Assembly (NCBI GenBank): GCA_030635565.1
Contig: DAOVYP010000022.1
Span: forward strand, 1 to 14,068
Reading direction: 5' to 3'
Length of the DNA: 14,068 nucleotides
Origin: Spirochaeta sp.
GTDB lineage: Bacteria; Spirochaetota; Spirochaetia; DSM-2461
The position numbers and the translations under genes are program-made. Shown in pieces: positions 7,306 through 13,933 of this stretch. How positions within the stretch are numbered: the stretch's first letter is position 1; every line of letters starts with the position of its first letter. The notes below the pieces were generated by a model. It was given only the letters and a program-made list of their open reading frames with translations. It searched no databases and was not told where the DNA came from.

Positions 7306-7341
7306 AAAAACGGGGGCCGCTTCGCTGGGAAACGGTCCCCG
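7306..7341 (-). terminator. Intercistronic hairpin with T-run between xylF and xylG
   Basis: On the minus strand, CGGGGACCG (7341-7333) can pair with CGGCCCCCG (7319-7311): eight of nine pairs, with one A-C mismatch. A 13-base loop separates them and TTTTT follows at once (7310-7306). This is the form of a rho-independent terminator. Placed after the binding-protein gene and before xylG, it would make transcripts mostly xylF-only, giving the excess of binding protein usual in such systems. Confidence 0.6.
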
Positions 7342-7378
7342 AAAGAATGATAGGATTATATCGTTAAATCCTGAAAAA

Positions 7379-8455
7379 CTACGGGCGAGGAGGCCGATCA
7401 GCTTCGGGAATGTCCCGGTAAACCTCATCGTAAGGCTGGAAGCCGGTAAGGATAACCTCTTCATACACGTTACTGGCATCAACCTGGACAACGTCGAGGA
7501 ACAGACAGGGGACGGAACCCTTGAGAGAATCGTCCAGAGTCAGTTCAGCGAGGGTGAAACTGGTCAGGCCGGAGACGGTTTCGCCCTTAGCCAGGGCAAC
7601 AGCCATATCCATAGCCATGGGGGAGAGTTTCCGGACATCTTTGAAGACAGTCATGGTGAGCTCGCCTTCAACGATGGACTTGCAACCCGCAAGGGTAGCG
7701 TCCTGACCTGAGATAGGTACCTTGCCTGCCAGACCCTGGGCTTTCATGGCTTGAAGAGCACCGAGAGCGGTACCGTCATTGGATGCTACGATAGCGTCGA
7801 CGTTGTTACCCTGAGCGGTGAGAATGTTCTCCATGTTTTTAAGGGCATTTGCGGGATCCCAGTTCTCGACCCACTGATCGGCAACGATCGTAACCTTGCC
7901 GGCATCGACAAGTTTCTGAACAACTTCCATCTGGCCCTGGCGGAACAGAGTTGCGTTGTTGTCGGTGGGACTTCCGCCGAGCATGACGAAATTGCCGCTG
8001 TCAACGACTGCGGTGACACCGCGGCCCTGGGCCCGGCCGACTTCGACATTGTCGAAGGACAGGTAGGCGGACAGGTTGGCGGATTTGATCAGGCGGTCGT
8101 AAGCGATGGTGGGAATGCCTTCGGCTGCTGCCGCGTCAACGGCGGAAGCTGCTGCATCTCCATCCTGAGCGATGATAATTAGGACATCGGCACCCTGGAG
8201 AATCATGTTTTCGATCTGGTCGTTCTGCAGCTTGGGGTCCTGGTTGGCGACCTGAGTGATCACCTGGACTCCGGCTTTCTGGCCGAGTTCGGTCAGCAGA
8301 GCGGCCTCACGGGGCCAGCGGTCGGTGGAGTAGTCCGAGAATGACACACCGACGACGATGGTATCGTCAGCCGATACCGCACCGGAGTCGCCACTGGCGA
8401 ATGCCATGGTGCCGATGAGAGATACGATAAGAGCGAGTAAGAGAAAGCGCTTCAT
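7379..8455 (-). CDS. xylF: D-xylose-binding periplasmic protein
   Basis: A 358-residue periplasmic sugar-binding protein with many motifs of E. coli XylF. These include the AYDRLI and YLSFDN regions, GGSPTDNNATLFRQGQM, DQWVENWDPANALKNMEN, VASNDGTALGALQAM, GKVPISGQDATLAG and MTVFK. D-xylose is therefore the best-supported ligand, though ChvE-like relatives bind several aldoses. The signal peptide is MKRFLLLALIV then SLIGTMAFA, with likely cleavage after Ala20. There is no lipobox cysteine, so it should be soluble in the periplasm. I chose ATG 8455, not the in-frame upstream codon at 8503, because AAGGAGG (8467-8461) sits five bases before it and the signal peptide begins there. The sigma-54 promoter, with its predicted start near 8476, also lies just upstream. 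It is the first gene of xylFGH and is divergent from the response regulator. Confidence 0.95.
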   Translation of the reverse strand: MKRFLLLALIVSLIGTMAFASGDSGAVSADDTIVVGVSFSDYSTDRWPREAALLTELGQKAGVQVITQVANQDPKLQNDQIENMILQGADVLIIIAQDGDAAASAVDAAAAEGIPTIAYDRLIKSANLSAYLSFDNVEVGRAQGRGVTAVVDSGNFVMLGGSPTDNNATLFRQGQMEVVQKLVDAGKVTIVADQWVENWDPANALKNMENILTAQGNNVDAIVASNDGTALGALQAMKAQGLAGKVPISGQDATLAGCKSIVEGELTMTVFKDVRKLSPMAMDMAVALAKGETVSGLTSFTLAELTLDDSLKGSVPCLFLDVVQVDASNVYEEVILTGFQPYDEVYRDIPEADRPPRP

Positions 8456-8460
8456 TGAAG

Positions 8461-8467
8461 CCTCCTT
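8461..8467 (-). promoter_or_regulatory. Strong ribosome-binding site of xylF
   Basis: The minus strand reads AAGGAGG five bases before ATG 8455-8453. It decides the start, because the longer in-frame possibility beginning at 8503 has no such site and would start upstream of the predicted transcript start. Confidence 0.85.
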
Positions 8468-8486
8468 TTCGATTTCCAATGTTACA

Positions 8487-8502
8487 TACAAATATTGTGC
8501 CA
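8487..8502 (-). promoter_or_regulatory. Sigma-54 (-24/-12) promoter of xylFGH
   Basis: The minus strand from 8502 to 8487 reads TGGCAC-AATAT-TTGTA. The sigma-54 consensus is TGGCAC-N5-TTGC(A/T), so spacing is exact and only the -12 C is replaced by T. A start near 8476 would leave a leader of about 20 bases holding the strong xylF ribosome site. The adjacent gene on the other strand encodes a sigma-54 activator, which supports the call. Confidence 0.8.
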
Positions 8503-8530
8503 AGTTATCCTTATTCGTGAAATATTATAC

Positions 8531-8551
8531 ATGTTCTTCAACTATAAACAT
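8531..8551. promoter_or_regulatory. AT-rich dyad between sigma-54 promoter and enhancer sites
   Basis: ATGTT (8531-8535) and AACAT (8547-8551) form a 5-bp inverted repeat with 11 bases between, inside an AT-rich stretch (about 8510-8565). The position suits a DNA-bending region between enhancer and promoter. I see no good IHF consensus, so this is a weak call. Confidence 0.25.
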
Positions 8552-8597
8552 TTACAGTTAATTGAGCCGGCCCGGTTGTGGGAAACAAGCCGGTATG

Positions 8598-8617
8598 ATG
8601 TGCAATTACCGCCACAT
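8598..8617. promoter_or_regulatory. Enhancer-type dyad A, ATGTG-N10-CACAT
   Basis: A 20-bp dyad with perfect 5-bp arms, ATGTG (8598-8602) and CACAT (8613-8617). It is centred about 131 bases upstream of the predicted sigma-54 start of xylF, a standard distance for an NtrC-family activator site. Its outer arm extends to GATGTGCA (8597-8604), which is the exact reverse complement of the outer arm of dyad B. Confidence 0.62.
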
Positions 8618-8627
8618 AGCTGCATCA

Positions 8628-8647
8628 ATGTGTACAAGCGTGCACAT
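8628..8647. promoter_or_regulatory. Enhancer-type dyad B, ATGTG-N10-CACAT
   Basis: A second 20-bp dyad of identical design: ATGTG (8628-8632) and CACAT (8643-8647), exactly 30 bp from dyad A. It is centred about 161 bases upstream of the predicted xylF start and about 40 bases upstream of the -35 of the regulator's own promoter. It could therefore also serve autoregulation. Confidence 0.62.
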
Positions 8648-8685
8648 CGGATCATGAAACCGGGGTTGTTCTTTCTCCCCGAATC

Positions 8686-8714
8686 TTGCTTTTTCATTCC
8701 GTCGGCGGGATACT
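8686..8714 (+). promoter_or_regulatory. Sigma-70-type promoter of the response regulator gene
   Basis: TTGCTT (8686-8691) and GATACT (8709-8714) with a 17-base spacer. The start would fall near 8720-8722, leaving at most about five bases before ATG 8725. No Shine-Dalgarno precedes that ATG, so the message looks leaderless or nearly so. Each hexamer is only a moderate match. Confidence 0.42.
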
Positions 8715-8724
8715 GTGGCCCTGA

Positions 8725-10044
8725 ATGATCTATAAAATACTGATCGTTGACGATGAGCTTGAAATGTGCCTTTCCCTGGCGGAATTGCTCGAATCCCACG
8801 GATACCGGGCGGAATATGCCACCGGAACCCGGGATGCCGGTATCGCTCTGGAAAAAGGGCGGTTTGATCTGATTCTTCTTGATATCCGTATGCCTGACGG
8901 CAATGGTGTTGATTTCCTGAATGTCATAAAAGACCGGGACCGATCAATTCCCGTCATTATGGTGAGTGCCTTTGCCTCTGTAGAGAATGTCGTGAAAGCC
9001 ATGAAATACGGGGCGGTTAATTTCTATTCCAAACCAATCGACATGCCGGCTCTTCTGGAAGAAATCGAACGGATTACCTCCGGGAGTTTTAACAGTGACG
9101 ATACAATCGGAGGATTGGTAACCCTGACCCGGACCCCGAGTATGGAAAGTCTGTTCATCCTGATTGAAAAGGCCGCACCCACCGATGCCCCTGTCATCAT
9201 TACCGGAGAAAGCGGCACAGGTAAGGAAATGGCGGCCAACACCGTCCATGCCTACAGTCCGAAGAAGGATGCACCTTTCATCAAACTGAACTGTGCCGCC
9301 ATTCCTGAAGCCTTGATGGAAAGCGAATTGTTCGGTCATGAGCGCGGGGCATTTACCGATGCCCGGGAACGGCGCAAGGGGAAATTTGAACAAGCCAAGG
9401 GAGGTACCATTTTTTTCGATGAAATCGGAGACATGAATATCGGGACCCAGGCTAAAATACTCCGCGTCCTGCAGGAGAAGGAATTCGAGAGGCTGGGAGG
9501 TTCGGAGACCATTTCCGCGGATGTGAGGGTTCTGGCGGCTACGAACAAGAATCTTCGGGAAATGGTAAAACATGGAAGCTTCAGGGAAGATCTGTACTAT
9601 CGATTGTCGGTAATCACAATCGAGCTTCCGCCGTTGAGGGATCGCCCCGGGGACCTTCCGGTCCTGACGGAGTTTTTCATAGAGCGCTTCAACAAGCGCT
9701 ATAACAAGAACATCAAGGGAATCAGTGAGATAACCCGCCGTTTGTTTTCCTCCCATGACTGGCCGGGGAATATCCGTGAGTTGAAAAACTGTATTGAACG
9801 TGCGGTGATATTCTGTGACGGGGACTGTATCGATCTTTCGGACTTGCCCAAACAATATGCGGAAGTGGATCTGGAGCGGAGTTTCGTCGGCCGAAGTCTG
9901 GATGATGCCACCGACAATATCACCAGAGAGCTGATACAGGATGCTCTGGACCGGTCGAGTGGTCAGAAACAGCAGGCCGCCGAAATTCTCAATATCCATC
10001 GAAAAACCCTGTACAACAAAATGAAAAAACTGGGTATGAACTGA
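8725..10044 (+). CDS. NtrC-family sigma-54-dependent response regulator
   Basis: A 439-residue cytoplasmic transcription activator. It has a receiver domain (about 1-118, acidic pair Asp9/Asp10, phospho-acceptor Asp53 in LLDIRMPDG, Lys103 in YSKP) and an AAA+ sigma-54 interaction domain (about 129-365). The AAA+ domain shows Walker A GESGTGKE (161-168), ESELFGHERGAFTDA with the sigma-54 loop at 208-213, and Walker B GGTIFFDE (Asp232, Glu233). Arginine-rich YYRLSVITIELPPLRDR and WPGNIRELKN follow. It ends in a Fis-type helix-turn-helix (QQAAEILNIHRKTLYNKMKK). The loop reads GAFTDA, not GAFTGA. The start is certain: the preceding in-frame codon is a stop and the receiver motif begins at once. 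The kinase gene follows after two bases. It likely binds the twin dyads at 8598-8647 and activates the sigma-54 promoter of xylF. Confidence 0.95.
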   Translation: MIYKILIVDDELEMCLSLAELLESHGYRAEYATGTRDAGIALEKGRFDLILLDIRMPDGNGVDFLNVIKDRDRSIPVIMVSAFASVENVVKAMKYGAVNFYSKPIDMPALLEEIERITSGSFNSDDTIGGLVTLTRTPSMESLFILIEKAAPTDAPVIITGESGTGKEMAANTVHAYSPKKDAPFIKLNCAAIPEALMESELFGHERGAFTDARERRKGKFEQAKGGTIFFDEIGDMNIGTQAKILRVLQEKEFERLGGSETISADVRVLAATNKNLREMVKHGSFREDLYYRLSVITIELPPLRDRPGDLPVLTEFFIERFNKRYNKNIKGISEITRRLFSSHDWPGNIRELKNCIERAVIFCDGDCIDLSDLPKQYAEVDLERSFVGRSLDDATDNITRELIQDALDRSSGQKQQAAEILNIHRKTLYNKMKKLGMN

Positions 10045-10046
10045 CA

Positions 10047-11891
10047 ATGGCGGACACCACGCTGCTGCAGATGCGGAACATCCATTATTCCTATGGGGGT
10101 TATCAGGCACTGCGCGGCGTGGATCTTGACATTCGCTCTGGAGAAATTCATGCCCTGGTAGGCGAGCATCGGGCGGGTAAGAGCACTCTGATGCGAATTC
10201 TCGGTGGAAACCTGGTCCCTCAGCGGGGAGATATCGTCCTGAAAGGCCGTTCCGTGCAGTTCTACTCTCCTCAGGATGCCATGTCCCGGGGCATCGGTAT
10301 GGTGTATCAGAGCATTATGGTGATTCCCTCGCTCAACGCCATTGAGAACATATATTCCGGGCGGATGCCCGGTGCCTGGCTGGGATACAGGCGATACGGC
10401 CACATGCTCACCGAAAGCCGGAAGCTCCTGAAAGAACTCGGGCAGGAGTTTGATCTTCTCACACCCCTTTCGGAATTGTCGGTAGCTCAGCAGCAGATGG
10501 TGGAAGTCGCCCGCATCCTCGCCATATCACCGGACATCCTCATCCTGGATGAAATATCCAACCGTATGAAAGACGAGGAACTGGTTCATCTTTTCCGGAT
10601 ATTGGAGGATTTCCGGAAAGCCGGAAAATCCATCATTTATATTACCCAGAATTTCGATGAAATATTCGAATTAGCCGACAGAGTGACGGTACTGCAGGAC
10701 GGGTACCGTAAAAGTACCGAAACTGTAGCCGAACTGGACCGGATGCGTCTGTATCGTCTGGCATTCGATGCCGTCCTGGAAACTCCGGGAACCCAGAGCC
10801 GGGGTGTTCCGGAGGAAGAACGGCAGCTGCTGGCCTTGAGGCGTTACAGCCACAGTCTGATTGAAGACCTGCCGGTGGGTGTGATGATCTTCGATCGGGA
10901 AGGGATGGTTTATCAGGCCAATCATTCCGCCGCCGGGATACTCGAAACCGAGCCTTCATTTCTCATCGGCAGGACGCTTGGAGATTTCTCTCTGTCGGAA
11001 GACCGGCTCATCAATGATGAAATCCGGACGACCCTTTCCAACCGCGGCAAAGGTGCCTGGGAGGGGGTTTCCATCGGCAGGGCCAAGTTCGTCAAGGCGA
11101 GAATCCTTCCCCTCCACGATGAGGATTTCAGCTATCTGGGCGCCCTTCTCACCCTGGAGGATGCATCATTAAGTGCTTCGGTGAAGGAATACCTCACCGA
11201 GGCCGAAAAGCACCAATACACCGCGGAGCTCGCCGCGGGGGTCGCCCACGAGGTCAACAATCCCCTGGGTATTATCAATAATTATCTCGAGCTCCTGAAG
11301 CTCAAGGAGCGGGACGACGATGACCTGATAAAACTGGATAAAATTCAGAAGGAAATCAGAAGAATTACCGAAATTGTCGGCAGCCTTCTGAGTTTCAGCC
11401 GTTTACCCCGGAAAAACGAGGCCGTGGTGAGTCTGGTGGAATTACTGGATGAAGTGCTTCTTCTCCTGGGACACCGATTCGCCGAAAAGAGGATCAAGTT
11501 GGAAAAACGATTCCAGACGGATCCCGCTTTGACTAAGGGGGATGAAAATCGGCTCAAGCAGGTGTTCATCAACTTGTTGATGAACAGCCTTGAAGCCGTT
11601 CTGGACGAAGGCCGTATCGCAGTGGATATTTCAAAAGCCGGAGAATTCCTGCGGGTGAGGGTGTCGGACAATGGACACGGGATTCCACTGGACCTTGAGG
11701 AGTCGGTCTTTCAGCCCTTCTTTACCACCAAGCTGACAAAAACCAATACCGGTCTGGGGCTTTCCATCTGCGATCACATCATCAAGGCTCATGGCGGGAC
11801 CCTCTCGTATGAAAGTACCCCGGGAGAATGGACCAGTTTTGACGTTTTGCTGCCCCGGACATCTCGACCCTCAGCGCAGGAGCGCGTATGA
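10047..11891 (+). CDS. Soluble hybrid sensor: sugar-ABC-ATPase-like domain fused to PAS and histidine kinase
   Basis: A 614-residue protein with no signal peptide or membrane helix. Residues 1-240 are a complete ABC ATPase domain of the RbsA/MglA/XylG type. They show Walker A GEHRAGKST (39-47, Lys45 kept), Q-loop Gln88 in GMVYQS, signature LSVAQQQ (144-150, Gly to Ala) and Walker B ILILDEISN (Asp168, Glu169, P-T of the D-loop region lost). At the H-loop, YITQNFDEIFELADRVTVLQDG has Gln201 where His is normal. A PAS domain follows (about 268-375), then HisKA with AGVAHEVNNPLG (phospho-acceptor His401). The HATPase has N-box NLLMNS (Asn513), DNGHG (541-545) and TGLGLSI (568-574). It starts two bases after the regulator, so it is translationally coupled. 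It is the cognate kinase of that regulator and probably senses the XylFGH transporter or nucleotide state. The domain calls are firm; the signal is inferred. Confidence 0.95.
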   Translation: MADTTLLQMRNIHYSYGGYQALRGVDLDIRSGEIHALVGEHRAGKSTLMRILGGNLVPQRGDIVLKGRSVQFYSPQDAMSRGIGMVYQSIMVIPSLNAIENIYSGRMPGAWLGYRRYGHMLTESRKLLKELGQEFDLLTPLSELSVAQQQMVEVARILAISPDILILDEISNRMKDEELVHLFRILEDFRKAGKSIIYITQNFDEIFELADRVTVLQDGYRKSTETVAELDRMRLYRLAFDAVLETPGTQSRGVPEEERQLLALRRYSHSLIEDLPVGVMIFDREGMVYQANHSAAGILETEPSFLIGRTLGDFSLSEDRLINDEIRTTLSNRGKGAWEGVSIGRAKFVKARILPLHDEDFSYLGALLTLEDASLSASVKEYLTEAEKHQYTAELAAGVAHEVNNPLGIINNYLELLKLKERDDDDLIKLDKIQKEIRRITEIVGSLLSFSRLPRKNEAVVSLVELLDEVLLLLGHRFAEKRIKLEKRFQTDPALTKGDENRLKQVFINLLMNSLEAVLDEGRIAVDISKAGEFLRVRVSDNGHGIPLDLEESVFQPFFTTKLTKTNTGLGLSICDHIIKAHGGTLSYESTPGEWTSFDVLLPRTSRPSAQERV

Positions 11892-11901
11892 TAGGCCCGG
11901 T

Positions 11902-12402
11902 ATGGATATCAACGGAATAGTTATTTCTGAATGGATTGCCAAACTCGGCATCTGGCCCCTCATCGTTCTTCTCGTCCCCAATCTCATGTTCCGCCGCTAT
12001 GGTCAGTCCGCCGGCAAGAAACGCATGTCCTCCCTCTTTCAGGCCATCGCAGTTTTCCTGATTACCACCATGGCCGCATTCATTGTGGAGCGGGAACTCA
12101 GTGACAAATATCTGTTTATCGGTATTGCCGCCGTCGCCGTGCTGCTTTATGTGTTCCGGGAACGAGTGTTTCCCTACAGGCTTTCCTGTATTGAATGTGA
12201 TGCGCGCCTGGATTTTAAAACAATATATTTCATGGATGACAACCTGTGTACCGACTGTCATTCGAAAAAAGTCGCCAGGGAAGAAGCCGCGGAGGAGAAA
12301 GTTGCGGAATCGGCAAATGAAGGGAATTCTGAAGAAACCGAAAGCGATGAAATCAGTAGTGACGAAACGCCTCAAATCGAATCTGAAGACGGTGACGATT
12401 AA
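11902..12402 (+). CDS. Small membrane protein with four-cysteine zinc-ribbon-like motif and acidic tail
   Basis: Not a family I can name. Predicted length is 166 residues from ATG 11902, chosen because the open frame extends upstream only as a shadow of the kinase gene and the hydrophobic part begins here; the ribosome site is weak. Three hydrophobic segments (about 13-30, 45-62, 70-86) are followed by C-I-E-C (Cys96, Cys99) and C-T-D-C (Cys116, Cys119). That is the spacing of a small zinc ribbon or rubredoxin-like metal knuckle. The last 40 residues are strongly acidic (about 18 Glu/Asp) and probably disordered. It starts 10 bases after the kinase stop on the same strand, so it could be the third gene of the two-component operon. 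Its relevance to sugar sensing is unknown. It converges on gltA with 37 bases between and no clear terminator. Confidence 0.78.
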   Translation: MDINGIVISEWIAKLGIWPLIVLLVPNLMFRRYGQSAGKKRMSSLFQAIAVFLITTMAAFIVERELSDKYLFIGIAAVAVLLYVFRERVFPYRLSCIECDARLDFKTIYFMDDNLCTDCHSKKVAREEAAEEKVAESANEGNSEETESDEISSDETPQIESEDGDD

Positions 12403-12439
12403 CCACATCGCCAAGTCACCAAATCTCCAGGACACAACA

Positions 12440-13933
12440 CTAACGGCCTGCCAGATTTTCATTGATGGCCCTGGCCGCCCGGCGTCCCTCGCCCATGGCG
12501 AGGATGACTGTGGCCGCTCCCAGGACGATGTCCCCCCCGGCATAGACCTTGTCAATCGATGTCTTTCCGGTTGATTCCTCGACGATGATGTTGCCCCATT
12601 TGTTGACTTCCAGTCCCGGGGTGGTCTGCTTGATCAATGGGTTGGAAGCATTGCCGATTGAGGTGATGCAGGCATCGCATTCGACAATAAACTCACTGCC
12701 TTCTATGGGTAACGGACGCCGCCGGCCCGAATCATCGGGTTCTCCCAGTTCGTAGCGCAGGCATTCGATTGATGTGACACGACCTTCCTCATCCCCGAAG
12801 ATTTGTGTCGGGCTGGCCAGAAGATCGAAAATCACACCTTCTTCCATGGCGTGGTGAACTTCTTCCACCCGGGCCGGGAGTTCTTTTTCGGTTCGCCGGT
12901 AGACGATGTGCACTTCTTCGGCACCGAGACGAACTGCGGTTCGGGCGGCATCCATGGCCACGTTGCCGCCGCCGAAAACACAGACTTTCTTTGCCGAGTA
13001 CATCGGAGTGTCGGCCTGACCGGTTTGGTAGGCCTTCATCAGGTTGGATCGGGTGAGGTATTCGTTTGCAGAGAAAACGCCGACAAGATTCTCGCCGGGG
13101 ATGTTCATGAATTTAGGCAGGCCGGCACCGGTGGCGATGTAGAGGGCGTCGTACCCGTCTTCGGCGAGCATATCGGCTATTTTCCGGGTTCGTCCCACGA
13201 GAAAGTTGGTTTCGAAATTGACGCCCATGGTGATGAGATTCTCAACGTCCCGCTCGACAATGGCCTTGGGAAGGCGGAATTCAGGGATGCCGTAAACGGT
13301 AACCCCGCCGGGCTTGTGGAAGGCTTCGAACACCGTGACTTCATGACCTTCCCGGCGGATGTCGGCTGCCGCGGTGAGCCCGGAGGGCCCTGAGCCGATA
13401 ACAGCCACTTTTTTACCCGTTGCGGCTGATACGGGGATGGGGGCAACGGCGTTGTGCTCGACTTCCCAGTCGGAAACGTAGCGTTCGATGCGGCCGATGG
13501 CCACGGATTTTTCGGGGTCTTTGAGCATCTTACCCACGGTACAGGGGAGCATGCATTGCTTCTCCTGGGGGCAGACACGCCCGCAGATAGCCGGCAGCAG
13601 GCTTGATTCCTTGATGACGGTGATGGACTCGGCAAACTCAGCTCTGGCGGCATGGGCGATGAACTTTGGAATATCGATGGATACAGGACATCCGGCTATG
13701 CAGGGGGCATTCTTGCACTGCAGGCATCTGAGGGCTTCCACCTTCACCTGGTTCTCGGTGTAACCGATCGCCACTTCCGTCATGTTGGCCCGGCGAATCC
13801 GAGGATCCTGAGCGGGCATGTCCTGCTGTGTGATAACCCGTCTTTCCTTAACTGAGAGTTCCCGGTCTCCGAACTCGACCCAGAGTTTTTCGGCATCGAC
13901 TTCAAGGGATGCGGGTGTGATGTATTCGCTCAT
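12440..13933 (-). CDS. gltA: GltA-like NADPH oxidoreductase; probably NfnB subunit of electron-bifurcating transhydrogenase
   Basis: A 497-residue iron-sulfur flavoprotein of the glutamate synthase small-subunit family. The N-terminal ferredoxin-like part binds two 4Fe-4S clusters: CLQCKNAPCIAGCP (Cys70, 73, 78, 82) and CGRVCPQEKQCMLPC (Cys117, 121, 127, 131). A FAD site (VIGSGPSGLTAA, 178-189) and an NADPH site (FGGGNVAMDAARTA, from 320) follow. The C-terminal block is VYAGGDIVLGAATVILAMGEG. No large glutamate synthase subunit is in view. Instead it overlaps by four bases the end of a SudB/NfnA-like gene, the layout of NfnAB (NADH-dependent reduced ferredoxin:NADP oxidoreductase). Databases usually label such proteins GltA. 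ATG 13933 has GGAGG eight bases upstream. Both functions remain possible. Confidence 0.9.
   Translation of the reverse strand: MSEYITPASLEVDAEKLWVEFGDRELSVKERRVITQQDMPAQDPRIRRANMTEVAIGYTENQVKVEALRCLQCKNAPCIAGCPVSIDIPKFIAHAARAEFAESITVIKESSLLPAICGRVCPQEKQCMLPCTVGKMLKDPEKSVAIGRIERYVSDWEVEHNAVAPIPVSAATGKKVAVIGSGPSGLTAAADIRREGHEVTVFEAFHKPGGVTVYGIPEFRLPKAIVERDVENLITMGVNFETNFLVGRTRKIADMLAEDGYDALYIATGAGLPKFMNIPGENLVGVFSANEYLTRSNLMKAYQTGQADTPMYSAKKVCVFGGGNVAMDAARTAVRLGAEEVHIVYRRTEKELPARVEEVHHAMEEGVIFDLLASPTQIFGDEEGRVTSIECLRYELGEPDDSGRRRPLPIEGSEFIVECDACITSIGNASNPLIKQTTPGLEVNKWGNIIVEESTGKTSIDKVYAGGDIVLGAATVILAMGEGRRAARAINENLAGR

Noticed and set aside
8456..8503. Longer XylF start at 8503
   Set aside because: It would lie upstream of the predicted sigma-54 transcript start, and the signal peptide plus AAGGAGG point to ATG 8455.
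8510..8565. IHF site between enhancer and sigma-54 promoter
   Set aside because: The stretch is AT-rich but I found no match good enough to WATCAA-N4-TTR on either strand.
8944..10110. Minus-strand open frame of 388 codons opposite the response regulator
   Set aside because: Antisense to a gene with complete REC, AAA+ and helix-turn-helix motifs; no motif or ribosome site of its own.
11791..11901. Longer upstream start for the membrane zinc-ribbon protein
   Set aside because: The extension lies inside the kinase C-terminus in another frame and has no plausible signal or motif; ATG 11902 is better.
11782..12555. Minus-strand open frame of 257 codons
   Set aside because: Antisense to the kinase end and the membrane zinc-ribbon gene, and overlaps the gltA end; the plus-strand reading has coherent membrane segments and cysteine pairs.
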